DNA of 64,000 nucleotides from Gluconobacter roseus NBRC 3990 (GTDB lineage Bacteria > Pseudomonadota > Alphaproteobacteria > Acetobacterales > Acetobacteraceae): contig NZ_BJLY01000005.1 in assembly GCF_006538885.1 (NCBI RefSeq), forward strand, positions 1 through 64,000. Direction: 5' to 3'. Position numbers and translations under genes: made by a program. This document shows, in pieces, positions 17,384 to 25,523 of the stretch (positions within the stretch are counted from its first letter, which is position 1; each line of letters begins with the position of its first letter). The notes beneath the pieces are model-generated. The model was given only the letters and a program-made list of their open reading frames with translations. It was not told the DNA's origin and did not search any database.

Positions 17384-18307
17384 TCAGTAGGTCCTTGTCT
17401 TGCGTTCGAGAACACGGCGGCCAAAGAGGCTGGCGGCCAGATCGGTCATGAGCAGGGCGGTCTTGGCGCGGACGTCGAGGAACGGGTTGAGTTCCGCCAG
17501 ATCCAGCGACGTCACGAGCCCGCTGTCATGCAGCATCTCCATGATGAGATGCGCCTCACGGAAGGTCGCACCGCCATTGACGGTGGTGCCGACCGCCGGT
17601 GCGATGTCCGGGTCGAGGAAATCCACGTCCAGGCTGACATGCAGGCGGCCATTGGCAGCGCGGACGCGGTCCAGAAAGCTGGTCAGCGGGCCGACAATGC
17701 CCTGCTCGTCAATGGCGCGCATGTCGAAGACGGTGATGCCGATTTCCGCGACATGGCGCTTCTCGGCCTGATCGACGGATCGGATGCCCATCATGCACAT
17801 GTTGCGTGGATCGACGGGCGCGGCAGGCGGCGGAAAGCCCTCGAAGCCGGACTGGCCCGTGAAATAGGCGACAGGTGTGCCGTGCAGATTGCCGCTGGTG
17901 GTCGTGTGCAGTGTGTGCAGGTCAGTATGGGCATCCAGCCACAGGACAAACTGGGGCTGCCCCAGATCCTGCGTGTGGCGAGCGATGCCGGAGACCGTGC
18001 CGGCGGACATGGAGTGATCGCCACCCAGGAAAATCGGGAAATCGCAGGCTTTCGCCATCTCGTAAGCCCGCTCACCGACGCTTTTCGTCCAGGCGATGAT
18101 CGCGTCCAGATTGCGTACGGCAGGGTTGGAGTGGCTCACATCCGGCATCGCGGCGGGCACGGCGTCTCCCACATCCTCAACCTGCCATCCGAGCTCCTGC
18201 AGGATTTCGGGCAGTCCCGCGATGCGAAAGGCCGTCGGGCCCATGATGCAGCCTCTTTCGGAGGTTCCGCTCTGGGTGGGGACTCCCAGAATCTGGCACG
18301 TCTTCAT
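17384..18307 (-). CDS. Arginase
   Basis: The 307-residue protein belongs to the ureohydrolase family and hydrolyses arginine to ornithine and urea with a dimanganese centre. Metal ligands are visible in FLGGDHSMSAG, LWLDAHTDLHT and VSLDVDFLDPDIAP, and the substrate loop has TTSGNLHGTPVAY. The absence of agmatinase-like features and the adjacent ornithine cyclodeaminase favour arginase. It begins 33 bp after the transporter ATPase gene and is followed at once by ornithine cyclodeaminase. The urea it forms can be used by the urease encoded in the convergent operon. Confidence 0.93.
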   Translation of the reverse strand: MKTCQILGVPTQSGTSERGCIMGPTAFRIAGLPEILQELGWQVEDVGDAVPAAMPDVSHSNPAVRNLDAIIAWTKSVGERAYEMAKACDFPIFLGGDHSMSAGTVSGIARHTQDLGQPQFVLWLDAHTDLHTLHTTTSGNLHGTPVAYFTGQSGFEGFPPPAAPVDPRNMCMMGIRSVDQAEKRHVAEIGITVFDMRAIDEQGIVGPLTSFLDRVRAANGRLHVSLDVDFLDPDIAPAVGTTVNGGATFREAHLIMEMLHDSGLVTSLDLAELNPFLDVRAKTALLMTDLAASLFGRRVLERKTRTY

Positions 18308-18340
18308 CTCAACTCCTTTCCGATACTCTGCGCCGGGGCT

Positions 18341-19147
18341 TCAGCCCTGACGCGAAAAATGGCTGACAAACCTGTCGAAGCGCTCATCCATACCGCCTTT
18401 GAACAGGTCCTGCGGGGTACCCTGGACGCGGACGGTTCCTTTTTCCAGAAACACGACCCGGCTTGAGACATCCCGCGCGAACGCCATTTCATGCGTGACA
18501 ATCAGCATGGTCCTGCCCTCGGCCGCCAGATCCTGCATGACTTTGAGCACTTCCCCGACCAGTTCCGGGTCCAGCGCGGAGGTCGGCTCGTCGAACAGCA
18601 GGACGCGCGGGCGCATGACGATGGCGCGGGCAATCGCGACCCGCTGCTGCTGCCCGCCGGAGAGCTGGGACGGATAGTAATCCGCCCGGTTCAGCAGACC
18701 GACACGGTCCAGAGCCTTTTCGGCTTCCTCACGCACCTCGTGGCGGTTGCGTCCCTGAACATGGACCGGGCCTTCCATGACGTTCTGTAACACCGTCCGG
18801 TGGCTCCACAGGCAGAAATTCTGGAACACCATGCCGACCTGCGAGCGCAGGCGGTTGACCTGCCGCGCATCCGCAATCTGCCGCTCTGCGCCTTTCATGC
18901 GGAAACGGACATCCTCGCCCAGCACGTTGAGCGTGCCGCCCGAAGGAACTTCCAGAAGGTTCAGACAGCGCAGGAATGTGGATTTTCCCGAGCCGGAAGC
19001 GCCCAGGATCGAAATCACCTCGCCTTCATGTGCGTCCAGATCAACGCCGCGCAGGACGTGCAGGGCACCATAGCGTTTCGTCAGGCCGGTGGCGCTGATG
19101 ACGGGGGAGGCGGACAGGGCCCCTGTGGCGGACTGGATCGGTTCCAT
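18341..19147 (-). CDS. Polar/basic amino-acid (opine-type) ABC transporter ATPase
   Basis: This 268-residue cytoplasmic ATPase is of the HisP/OccP/NocP type. Walker [10 protein letters not shown] is at residues 49-57, the Q-loop is in [11 protein letters not shown], the signature [14 protein letters not shown] precedes Walker [15 protein letters not shown], and the H-loop is [11 protein letters not shown] 19147 has GGAG six bases upstream; the frame is open to 19234 without a better start. It energises the two permeases encoded just upstream in the operon. It also sits next to arginase, so the imported compound probably contains arginine. Confidence 0.94.
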   Translation of the reverse strand: MEPIQSATGALSASPVISATGLTKRYGALHVLRGVDLDAHEGEVISILGASGSGKSTFLRCLNLLEVPSGGTLNVLGEDVRFRMKGAERQIADARQVNRLRSQVGMVFQNFCLWSHRTVLQNVMEGPVHVQGRNRHEVREEAEKALDRVGLLNRADYYPSQLSGGQQQRVAIARAIVMRPRVLLFDEPTSALDPELVGEVLKVMQDLAAEGRTMLIVTHEMAFARDVSSRVVFLEKGTVRVQGTPQDLFKGGMDERFDRFVSHFSRQG

Positions 19148-19178
19148 GGAAACTCCGGAAAAGACGGGGGCGTCTGGG

Positions 19179-19862
19179 TCAGACCCGGCGACAGGGTGTG
19201 AGGCGGCGTTCAAGGAGATGGACCCCCGTGGCAATCACGAAGGTCAGGGCAAGATAGATCAGACCCGCAACCGTGAAGATTTCTTCCGAACGATAGGTCT
19301 TCGAGACCAGCCTGTAAGCCAGACCCGTAACATCCATCAGCGTGATCACACTGGCGAGCGACGTCGCCTTCAGCAGCAGGATGGCCTCGTTGCCGTAATT
19401 GGCCAGCCCGTATTGCAGAGCCTGCGGCCAGATGATCCGCCGGCGCAGCAGCAGCCCGGACATGCCCATCGCGCGCGCCGCCTCGATCTCCCGCGGGGGA
19501 ACCGCCGCGACGGCGCCACGGATGATTTCCGCACCATAGGCCGAGGTATTGAGCGAGAGCGCAAGAATGGCGCACCAGTAGGCCTGCTGCAAAAACGGCC
19601 AGGCAAAGGACGCGCGCAGAAAATCGATCTGCCCGAAGCCGTAATAGACGATGAAAATCTGTACCAGCAGCGGCGTGCCCTGAAAGAGCATCACATAAAG
19701 CGCAGCCAGCCAGCGCGCCGGAGCAAACCGGCTCCCGGCTAGGGCAGCGATCCCGACCGCCAGCGCAAACCCCGCGCAGAGCGACGTCGCTGCCAGCCGG
19801 AGGGTCAACGGCACGCCTGTGAGAAGCGTCTTCGCCGTTGCGAAAAGAAAAGGCCAGTCCAT
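19179..19862 (-). CDS. ABC transporter permease (HisM/OccM/NocM type)
   Basis: This 227-residue inner-membrane permease of the polar amino-acid uptake family has about five transmembrane helices. The early segment LFQGTPLLVQIFIVYYG is typical, and the EAA loop that contacts the ATPase reads EIEAARAMGMSGLLLRRRIIWPQAL. ATG 19862 starts 2 bp before the end of the neighbouring permease gene; the frame continues upstream only as antiphase sequence. It pairs with the next permease and the ATPase. Confidence 0.92.
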   Translation of the reverse strand: MDWPFLFATAKTLLTGVPLTLRLAATSLCAGFALAVGIAALAGSRFAPARWLAALYVMLFQGTPLLVQIFIVYYGFGQIDFLRASFAWPFLQQAYWCAILALSLNTSAYGAEIIRGAVAAVPPREIEAARAMGMSGLLLRRRIIWPQALQYGLANYGNEAILLLKATSLASVITLMDVTGLAYRLVSKTYRSEEIFTVAGLIYLALTFVIATGVHLLERRLTPCRRV

Positions 19863-19863
19863 T

Positions 19864-20577
19864 CTATCGCCCCCAGCAGCGTGCAAGACGTTTCTCGACA
19901 GTCCGGATGCCCAGCGCCGTGATCTGCCCCATGACAAGATAAAGCAGCGCGGCCACACCGTAGAATAGCAGCGGCTGCCGTGTCGCGCCGGACGCGATCG
20001 TGGACTGCCGCAGAAGCTCGACAAGCCCGATGATGGACAAAAGCGCCGTTTCCTTCAGCACGGACTGCCAGATATTGCCCAGCGCAGGCAGCGCAAACCG
20101 CAGGGTCTGCGGCGCTATGACCCGCCACAGCAGGACAAAGCTGGACATGCCGCAGGCCTTGCCCGCTTCGATCTGCCCGCGTTCGAGGCGCAGATAAGCA
20201 CTGCGATAGGCCTCGGTCTGATAGGCCCCCGAAACCAGCCCGATGGCCACGACACCGATGATGAACGACGGAAGGGAGAAGAACCCCGGAAACCCCGCCA
20301 GATGCATCAGTCGCGTCAGGGCGAGAGAGCCCCCGAAATAGAAAAGATAGACGACGAGGATCTCCGGAATCCCGCGGAAAACCGTCGTGTAAAAAGTGCC
20401 AATTCCCCGCAGGCTCCGGGACGATGCCAGCTTGAGCGCCGCCCCTGCCGCTCCAAGCAGGCTGCCCAGCGCAAAGCTGCACACCGCCGCCACGAGCGTC
20501 AGCCCGGCCGCCAGCAGCAGGAGCTTCCCCCAGCCTTCCGGACCAAACCCGATGAGCGTGAAGGCCGGTGTGCTCAC
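19864..20577 (-). CDS. ABC transporter permease (HisQ/OccQ/NocQ type)
   Basis: The 237-residue protein has about five transmembrane helices, the HisQ-family motif TTVFRGIPEILVVYLFYFG and the EAA loop QIEAGKACGMSSFVLLWRVIAPQ. It forms the second half of the membrane channel with the preceding permease entry. Its GTG start overlaps the stop of the FAD oxidase subunit (GTGA), which ties transport and oxidation in one transcript. Confidence 0.92.
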   Translation of the reverse strand: MSTPAFTLIGFGPEGWGKLLLLAAGLTLVAAVCSFALGSLLGAAGAALKLASSRSLRGIGTFYTTVFRGIPEILVVYLFYFGGSLALTRLMHLAGFPGFFSLPSFIIGVVAIGLVSGAYQTEAYRSAYLRLERGQIEAGKACGMSSFVLLWRVIAPQTLRFALPALGNIWQSVLKETALLSIIGLVELLRQSTIASGATRQPLLFYGVAALLYLVMGQITALGIRTVEKRLARCWGR

Positions 20578-21719
20578 GCGGCGTCTCCCGCGTTAAAGCG
20601 CCTGCCGCTGAACGGCGCGAGCAACGGATCGACCGTCCCGCTGACCAGAGAGCGCCCCACAACATCGCCCACCGCCGGCGAAAGCTGGAACCCATGCCCG
20701 CAGAACCCGAAGACATGCCACAGATCCGGCGTGCCGTCGCCCGGACCGATCACGGGAATTCCGTCCGGCGTCGCGCCTTCAAGCCCTGTCCATGTCCGCA
20801 GGACCGGCACATGCGCCAGGGCCGGAAACGCCTCAAGCGTGGCGGCCGCGCCCTCGGGCATCCGGTCCATGACGGTAAAGGATGTGTCATGATCCGCGCA
20901 GGGCTTTCCAAGAATGCCCCCGCCGATCACCAGCGATCCGACAGCGCTCTGCTTGAAGGACAGCGGACGGTCGATCCCGATGACCACGGGTTCAAGGAAT
21001 GGCTGCGTCCGCGCCGTGACTATCATGGAAGGGGCCACGACCTTCAGCGGTAGCGTCTGCCCCGCCATGGCCGCCACCTCCGCCCCCCAAGCGCCAGCAC
21101 AGTTGACCAGCACGCCCGCCTCATACTGCCCCGACGATGCCGTAATCGACCATCCGCCGCCCGGCAAACGCTCCAGCCCCAGAACACGGCAGTTCTCGAC
21201 GATCTTTGCGCCCGCCGCCATAGCGGCCTGCCTGAAAGCCCGCGTCGACGCGGCCGGATTGGCATGTCCGTCCCCACGCGAAACAAGCCCGCCCAGAGCC
21301 TGATCCGTCAGACCGGGCAGCATCTTCCGGACTTCCGTGGCGGAGAGAAGCTCTTCCGCCCCCAGTCCCCGCCGTTCCATCTCCTGCACGCGGCCAAGCG
21401 TCCAGGACATCTCCGCCTCATCGAGGGCCACCGCGATCTGCCCGACGCCGAGCCGAACCTCACAGCTTTCCGCAGCCTTCGCACCGATAAGCCGGTCGAG
21501 ATGGCGCCAGTGCTCCATCGCCAGTTCGGACAGCGGATATTCCCGCCAGTCCCGCATCAGCGTCCGCAGGCCCCCGGCATTGACGCTCGAGGCATGGCGT
21601 CCGGCGACATTCTTGTCGAGCAGCGTGACATTCCAGCCCGCACGCGCCAGGAACAGGGCGATCGAACAGCCCTGAAGTCCGGCACCGATAATCAGAGCGG
21701 TTTCATTCTGCCGGGGCAT
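20574..21719 (-). CDS. FAD-dependent oxidase subunit (DAO family), opine oxidase B-like
   Basis: This 381-residue flavoprotein of the D-amino-acid oxidase (DAO) family has the FAD Rossmann motif LIIGAGLQGCSIALFLARAG at residues 9-28, NAGGLRTLMRDWREYPL and the C-terminal FAD loop FGFCGHGFQLSPAVG. Its relatives include the catalytic subunits of octopine/nopaline oxidase (OoxB/NoxB), hydrogen cyanide synthase (HcnC) and D-hydroxyproline dehydrogenase. Context with arginase, ornithine cyclodeaminase and an opine-type transporter supports oxidation of an arginine-derived opine or other N-substituted or D-amino acid. ATG 21719 overlaps the preceding gene by 17 bp. Substrate is inference. Confidence 0.85.
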   Translation of the reverse strand: MPRQNETALIIGAGLQGCSIALFLARAGWNVTLLDKNVAGRHASSVNAGGLRTLMRDWREYPLSELAMEHWRHLDRLIGAKAAESCEVRLGVGQIAVALDEAEMSWTLGRVQEMERRGLGAEELLSATEVRKMLPGLTDQALGGLVSRGDGHANPAASTRAFRQAAMAAGAKIVENCRVLGLERLPGGGWSITASSGQYEAGVLVNCAGAWGAEVAAMAGQTLPLKVVAPSMIVTARTQPFLEPVVIGIDRPLSFKQSAVGSLVIGGGILGKPCADHDTSFTVMDRMPEGAAATLEAFPALAHVPVLRTWTGLEGATPDGIPVIGPGDGTPDLWHVFGFCGHGFQLSPAVGDVVGRSLVSGTVDPLLAPFSGRRFNAGDAA

Positions 21720-23211
21720 CGACCGTATCCTCTGATGCATTTTCGGGCTTGTCTTCAAGTGTCAGCCGGATGGTGGCGCGGGGGTCAAGACCTGACAGCG
21801 CCGCCACCGCCCCGAGCGGGATCGGCCGGATCGGCGGCCGTCCCCGGAATGTCGGCGGGCAATCCGCAGCACGCGTCTCATCCTGAAGCAGCCGTGCCGC
21901 CGTCACCATGCAGCTCCGGCCCTGACACGGCCCCATGCCGCAGCGTGTTTCGCCGCGCAGCGCATCCATGTTCCGAAAGCCCGAGCGGATCTTCGCCCGC
22001 AGATCCCCGGCCGTCAGCTCCTCGCAGCGGCAGACGATCGTGTCATCATCCGGCAGTGCCTGTGCCAGACCGGGCGGAAACGCCGCATCCAGAAAAGGAC
22101 GCACGGACAGCGCCTTGCCAACCGCCCGCAGAGCCTCTGCTGACGGCCCCGCACCGTGATCCAGCGCCGCCAGAATGGCCTGCGCGGCCACTCTGCCATG
22201 TGCCATGGCGGCATCCGCGCCCCCGATCTTCCGGGCATCACCCGTAATACGCAGCACGCACGGCTCTGCGGACATTTCCGGCGGAAGGGTAGAGGCGCCC
22301 AGCCCATCCGGCGTCGTCGCCGGACGCCAGCTCGCATTGGGCCCGTCCCATTGCAGACGCAGCCCGGCCGCATTGGGGATATCGATGGCGGGCACGATCC
22401 CGTCATGGACGATCAGCAGATCACAGGGCAGCGTCCGCCGTTTTCCACCGACCGTAAAGCTCACACTCTCAACGCTCTGCGCTCCATGCGCGGCCAGGTT
22501 CTCAAGCCCCGTCACGGATTTCACACCCGCCAGCTTCAGACGTCCCAGCCAGCCAAGCCCCTTTACAAGCGGTATAAGCCCGTCCGGACGCAGATGCCGT
22601 GCAGCCCGCACATTATCGGAAAGCCGGTCGGTCCGGCCCACCAGCGCCGGTTTGACGCCAAGCTGGTGCAACTGGTTGGCCAGCAGCAGCAGCAGCGGAC
22701 CCGTCCCCGCAAGAACGATATTGCCTCTTGGCTTCAGGTGCCCGGCCTTGAGCAGCGTCTGCACCGCACCCGCCGTCATGACGCCGGGCAGCGTCCAGCC
22801 CGGGAACGGCACGGGCCGCTCCATCGCCCCATGCGCGAGCAGAACCTGCCGCCCCCGCACATATCCGGCGTTCATGCCCTGCAGCCAGCCCACGGTTCCA
22901 TCAGGCCGGACTTCCCACACGGTGGTCTGCGGCCGGTAATCAATACTGGAACAGGCCTTGAAACGTTGGATCAGATCCGCACCTGCCCGATAGGCAGGCC
23001 CCAGCGCGGCCAGAAGGCTCTGGCCTGCGAGGCTCGTGTCGCACAGATTGGCTTCAAGGTTCCGGAAAATCTGGCCGCCGGGCGTGGGCTGCATATCCAG
23101 TACGATGACGGAGCGGCCTGCCTCCGCCAGCTCGACCGCAGCGGTCATTCCGGCAGGGCCGCAGCCTATGATGATGACGTCGGCATCAGGAAGAGGGGCG
23201 TTGATGGTCAT
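21703..23211 (-). CDS. FAD/NAD(P)-binding oxidoreductase subunit with BFD-like Fe-S domain, opine oxidase A-like
   Basis: The 502-residue protein has an N-terminal dinucleotide-binding motif VIIIGCGPAGMTAA (residues 12-25), a second nucleotide-binding region (NIVLAGTGPLLLLLANQL) and, near the C-terminus, a BFD-like [2Fe-2S] domain with VCRCEELTAGDLRA and TRCGMGPCQGRSC. This architecture matches the large subunits of opine oxidase (OoxA/NoxA), HcnB and D-hydroxyproline dehydrogenase. It would pass electrons from the DAO-type subunit encoded downstream to an acceptor. ATG 23211 overlaps the small subunit stop by ATGA. Confidence 0.87.
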   Translation of the reverse strand: MTINAPLPDADVIIIGCGPAGMTAAVELAEAGRSVIVLDMQPTPGGQIFRNLEANLCDTSLAGQSLLAALGPAYRAGADLIQRFKACSSIDYRPQTTVWEVRPDGTVGWLQGMNAGYVRGRQVLLAHGAMERPVPFPGWTLPGVMTAGAVQTLLKAGHLKPRGNIVLAGTGPLLLLLANQLHQLGVKPALVGRTDRLSDNVRAARHLRPDGLIPLVKGLGWLGRLKLAGVKSVTGLENLAAHGAQSVESVSFTVGGKRRTLPCDLLIVHDGIVPAIDIPNAAGLRLQWDGPNASWRPATTPDGLGASTLPPEMSAEPCVLRITGDARKIGGADAAMAHGRVAAQAILAALDHGAGPSAEALRAVGKALSVRPFLDAAFPPGLAQALPDDDTIVCRCEELTAGDLRAKIRSGFRNMDALRGETRCGMGPCQGRSCMVTAARLLQDETRAADCPPTFRGRPPIRPIPLGAVAALSGLDPRATIRLTLEDKPENASEDTVDAPAE

Positions 23212-23513
23212 GGGGCTGACGGCTCCAGGGCGGGAGGCGCACCGGCTTGTCGGCGCACTTTCATGCCGTCGCGCACGGGTGTCAGGCAGGCCTGTCGGTT
23301 GCCGATGCCGTCGATTTCGACGAGGCATTCGAAGCAGTGGCCGATCATGCAGTAGGGCAGACGGGGTGCGCCGGAGACCGGCATCAGGCGGTTATAGGAT
23401 ACCCCGGCGCGCAGCAGGCAGACCGCGACGGTATCGCCGGCGCTGGCTGTAATCGGCTGGCCGTCCAGAAACAGGGTCACCGCATCGGTGATGGGGGCGA
23501 GGGCTGAAAACAT
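23208..23513 (-). CDS. [2Fe-2S] small subunit of the opine-oxidase-like complex
   Basis: This 101-residue protein has a ferredoxin-like fold with VTLFLDGQPITASAGDTVAV and the cluster-binding cysteines in LPYCMIGHCFECLVEIDG followed by RQACLTPV. It resembles HcnA and the gamma subunits of D-hydroxyproline dehydrogenase and opine oxidases. I use ATG 23513 because the conserved domain starts shortly after it and GGGAT precedes it. ATG 23603 (131 residues) would overlap the binding-protein gene by 8 bp and cannot be excluded. It is cotranscribed with the two FAD subunits. Confidence 0.82.
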   Translation of the reverse strand: MFSALAPITDAVTLFLDGQPITASAGDTVAVCLLRAGVSYNRLMPVSGAPRLPYCMIGHCFECLVEIDGIGNRQACLTPVRDGMKVRRQAGAPPALEPSAP

Positions 23514-23595
23514 CTTGGATCCCGGTTGAGGGGAGGGGCTGTGCCCGGCTGCTTCAGACGCGGATGCAGTGGACAGGGAGAAGCAGGTGGCAGGA

Positions 23596-24447
23596 TCATT
23601 CATGGATCGAGATGTCCGTGCCGAACCATTTTTCTGACAGGGCCTGATTGGTGCCGTCACGATTGACGGATGTCAGGGCTGCGTCAAAGGCATTGCGCAG
23701 CGCATCATCATCCGGGCGGAACGCGATATTGGTCGTGTTCGACCCCAGCACCCCGCCCGAGAATGTCGGGCCGGTCATGACGAGCGCCCCTTTGGGGGCC
23801 GCCTCCATCATGGTCCCGAAGGTGGTGACATTGGCGATGGCAATATCGATGCGCCCGGCAATCAGCTCCAGTCCAAGCTGGTCGAGGGAAGGGTATTCCA
23901 TGATTTTCAGGCCCTGAAGATAGGCATCGGCAAACCCCGCCGCCGTCGAGCCCGTTTGCACCCCGATGACCTTCCCGGCCAGGGCAGTCTTCAGCTCGGC
24001 AAGGGCCGCCTGCGCTTCCTGTGGCCCGCGCGTCAGATCAAAGGGCACACCCGTATGGGCCAGACGGGTCAGGGAGCCTGTGCCGGATGTCAGGAAGCCG
24101 TTCGGGGCGCGTGTATAGGGGTGTGAGAACGAGACGACCTTGCTGCGTTCTTCCGTGACGCCCATGGAGGCGATGATGGCGTCGTACTGTCCTACGCGAA
24201 GCCCAGGAATTAGGCCGTTCCAGTCCTGTGTGACGACCTTGCAGGTTGCGTGCATCCGCTGGCAGAGAACCTTCACGAGATCCATTTCATAGCCGGCATA
24301 GGACCCGTCCGGTTTCGCAAAGGCCCAGGGCGGATAGGTGCCTTCCGTGCCAATCGTGATGTGGCGGGGAAGATCGTCTGCGGTGGCAAGGGGCGGAGAG
24401 GCCAGAAGCAGGAACGGAAGGAGCAGACATGTCGCACGAACAGACAT
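23596..24447 (-). CDS. Periplasmic solute-binding protein, opine/basic amino-acid type
   Basis: The 283-residue family 3 binding protein has a signal peptide (about residues 1-23, ending ATA) and the family blocks ITIGTEGTYPPWAF, GYEMDLVKVLCQRM and WNGLIPGLRVGQYDAIIASM. It shares the type of lysine/arginine/ornithine, octopine (OccJ/OccT) and nopaline (NocT) receptors. It captures the substrate in the periplasm for the two permeases. It is the first gene of the leftward operon, divergent from a LysR gene 121 bp away. Confidence 0.9.
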   Translation of the reverse strand: MSVRATCLLLPFLLLASPPLATADDLPRHITIGTEGTYPPWAFAKPDGSYAGYEMDLVKVLCQRMHATCKVVTQDWNGLIPGLRVGQYDAIIASMGVTEERSKVVSFSHPYTRAPNGFLTSGTGSLTRLAHTGVPFDLTRGPQEAQAALAELKTALAGKVIGVQTGSTAAGFADAYLQGLKIMEYPSLDQLGLELIAGRIDIAIANVTTFGTMMEAAPKGALVMTGPTFSGGVLGSNTTNIAFRPDDDALRNAFDAALTSVNRDGTNQALSEKWFGTDISIHE

Positions 24448-24545
24448 CCATGGAGTTCCCGCTGAGACGTTTGCAAAAAAGGCTCACTCACCGCTTTATG
24501 GGGTTGAATGCGATATCGGAATATATTTCTTCTTGGCAGAAAGCA

Positions 24546-24558
24546 TAAGCTGAGCTTA
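24546..24558. promoter_or_regulatory. LysR-type operator: T-N11-A palindrome
   Basis: TAAGCTGAGCTTA is a perfect 6+1+6 palindrome with the T-N11-A spacing typical of LysR boxes. It ends 10 bp before the LysR start and lies in the 121-bp region shared with the opine-type operon. It is the probable site for autoregulation and activation of the divergent operon. Confidence 0.6.
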
Positions 24559-24568
24559 CGCTTGAGGA

Positions 24569-25450
24569 ATGCAGCCTCATCGTATTCCGTCCCTGAACTG
24601 GCTTCGCGTCTTCGATGCCGCGGCACGGCATCAGAGTTTTGCGTCTGCTGGACGCGAGCTGAACATGTCCGCCGCCGCTGTCAGCCAGCAGATCCTTGCG
24701 CTGGAGACCTATCTCAAGAAGCCCCTTTTCCTGCGCAGTGCCAACAAGGTCAGGCTGACTCAGGAAGGCAATGAGTTTCTTCCTACCGTTCAGGTTTCCC
24801 TCCGGGCCATCGAGGCGAAATCTGCTGCATTGTTTCCCAGACGGGATGTAGAGCGCGTCTCTCTTGTCGCCAGCCAGTTGATGGCAATGAGTTGGCTGCC
24901 GCGGCGCCTGTGCGAGTTTGAAAAAAACCATCCTTCCGTGCGGGTGGACGTCATTATTGAAGACTCCCAGAGGCACCGGGAGCCGGATCTTGCCATCCGT
25001 TTTGATTATGCCATGTCGACACGGGAGCATCCGGGGTGGCTGATGGGGATCAGCCATGTTGTTGTGGGTCAGCCGCAGGATGTGGAGCGGATCACTTCGG
25101 CAAATGATGTCGTCGGTTTCAAGCTGCTTGACGTCAGGTCCCATGCGGTCGGGTGGAACACGTTGCTGGCCCGCTATCCCGGTCTTTCCGACGAGCCTTC
25201 CCTGATGGTGGAATCGGTGGACATGACCCCGCTGGCGCTCATGATGGTCAAGGAAAGTTCGGCTCTGGCTCTTGTTCCTTGGCCTGCGTCCCAGAATCTG
25301 GTGGAAGCGCTGGGGCTGAGTGTCTGCACTGTTCTTCCCGCCATTTCAGGATTGGGAAATTACTATATCGAGCAGTTTTCCGGTCATGGCGTGAGGCCGG
25401 TCATCAGAACGCTGTTCGAAGCGCTGCGTCAGTCCAGCCGGGATTCCTGA
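24569..25450 (+). CDS. LysR-family regulator of the opine-type operon
   Basis: The 293-residue protein has an N-terminal winged helix (residues 8-66, FASAGRELNMSAAAVSQQI as recognition region) and a periplasmic-binding-protein-like effector domain, the GcvA/AmpR-like branch by the SLNWLRVFDAAARHQSF start. It is divergent from the solute-binding gene, the arrangement of OccR and NocR in Agrobacterium opine loci. ATG 24569 has GAGGA directly before it; an in-frame stop six bases upstream rules out a longer start. The co-inducer is unknown and would be the opine or its breakdown product. Confidence 0.9.
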   Translation: MQPHRIPSLNWLRVFDAAARHQSFASAGRELNMSAAAVSQQILALETYLKKPLFLRSANKVRLTQEGNEFLPTVQVSLRAIEAKSAALFPRRDVERVSLVASQLMAMSWLPRRLCEFEKNHPSVRVDVIIEDSQRHREPDLAIRFDYAMSTREHPGWLMGISHVVVGQPQDVERITSANDVVGFKLLDVRSHAVGWNTLLARYPGLSDEPSLMVESVDMTPLALMMVKESSALALVPWPASQNLVEALGLSVCTVLPAISGLGNYYIEQFSGHGVRPVIRTLFEALRQSSRDS

Positions 25451-25523
25451 CAAACGGGCATAGGACGATCCCGTGTAACAGTGGCCGCTTGTGCTGATGA
25501 TCCGTGTCATTCAACAAGGCGGA

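Noticed and set aside
17078-18466. Rightward 462-residue frame over arginase and ornithine cyclodeaminase
   Set aside because: It is the mirror of two recognisable enzymes and has no features of its own.
22156-23355. Rightward 399-residue frame opposite the opine-oxidase A-like gene
   Set aside because: Antisense shadow; composition is Arg/Gln/His-rich and no family is visible.
20574-23513. Hydrogen cyanide synthase (HcnABC) as identity of the three-subunit oxidase
   Set aside because: The architecture is shared, but arginase, ornithine cyclodeaminase and an opine-type ABC transporter in the same operon favour opine or arginine-derivative oxidation. D-hydroxyproline dehydrogenase is a weaker alternative because no partner enzymes of that path are present.
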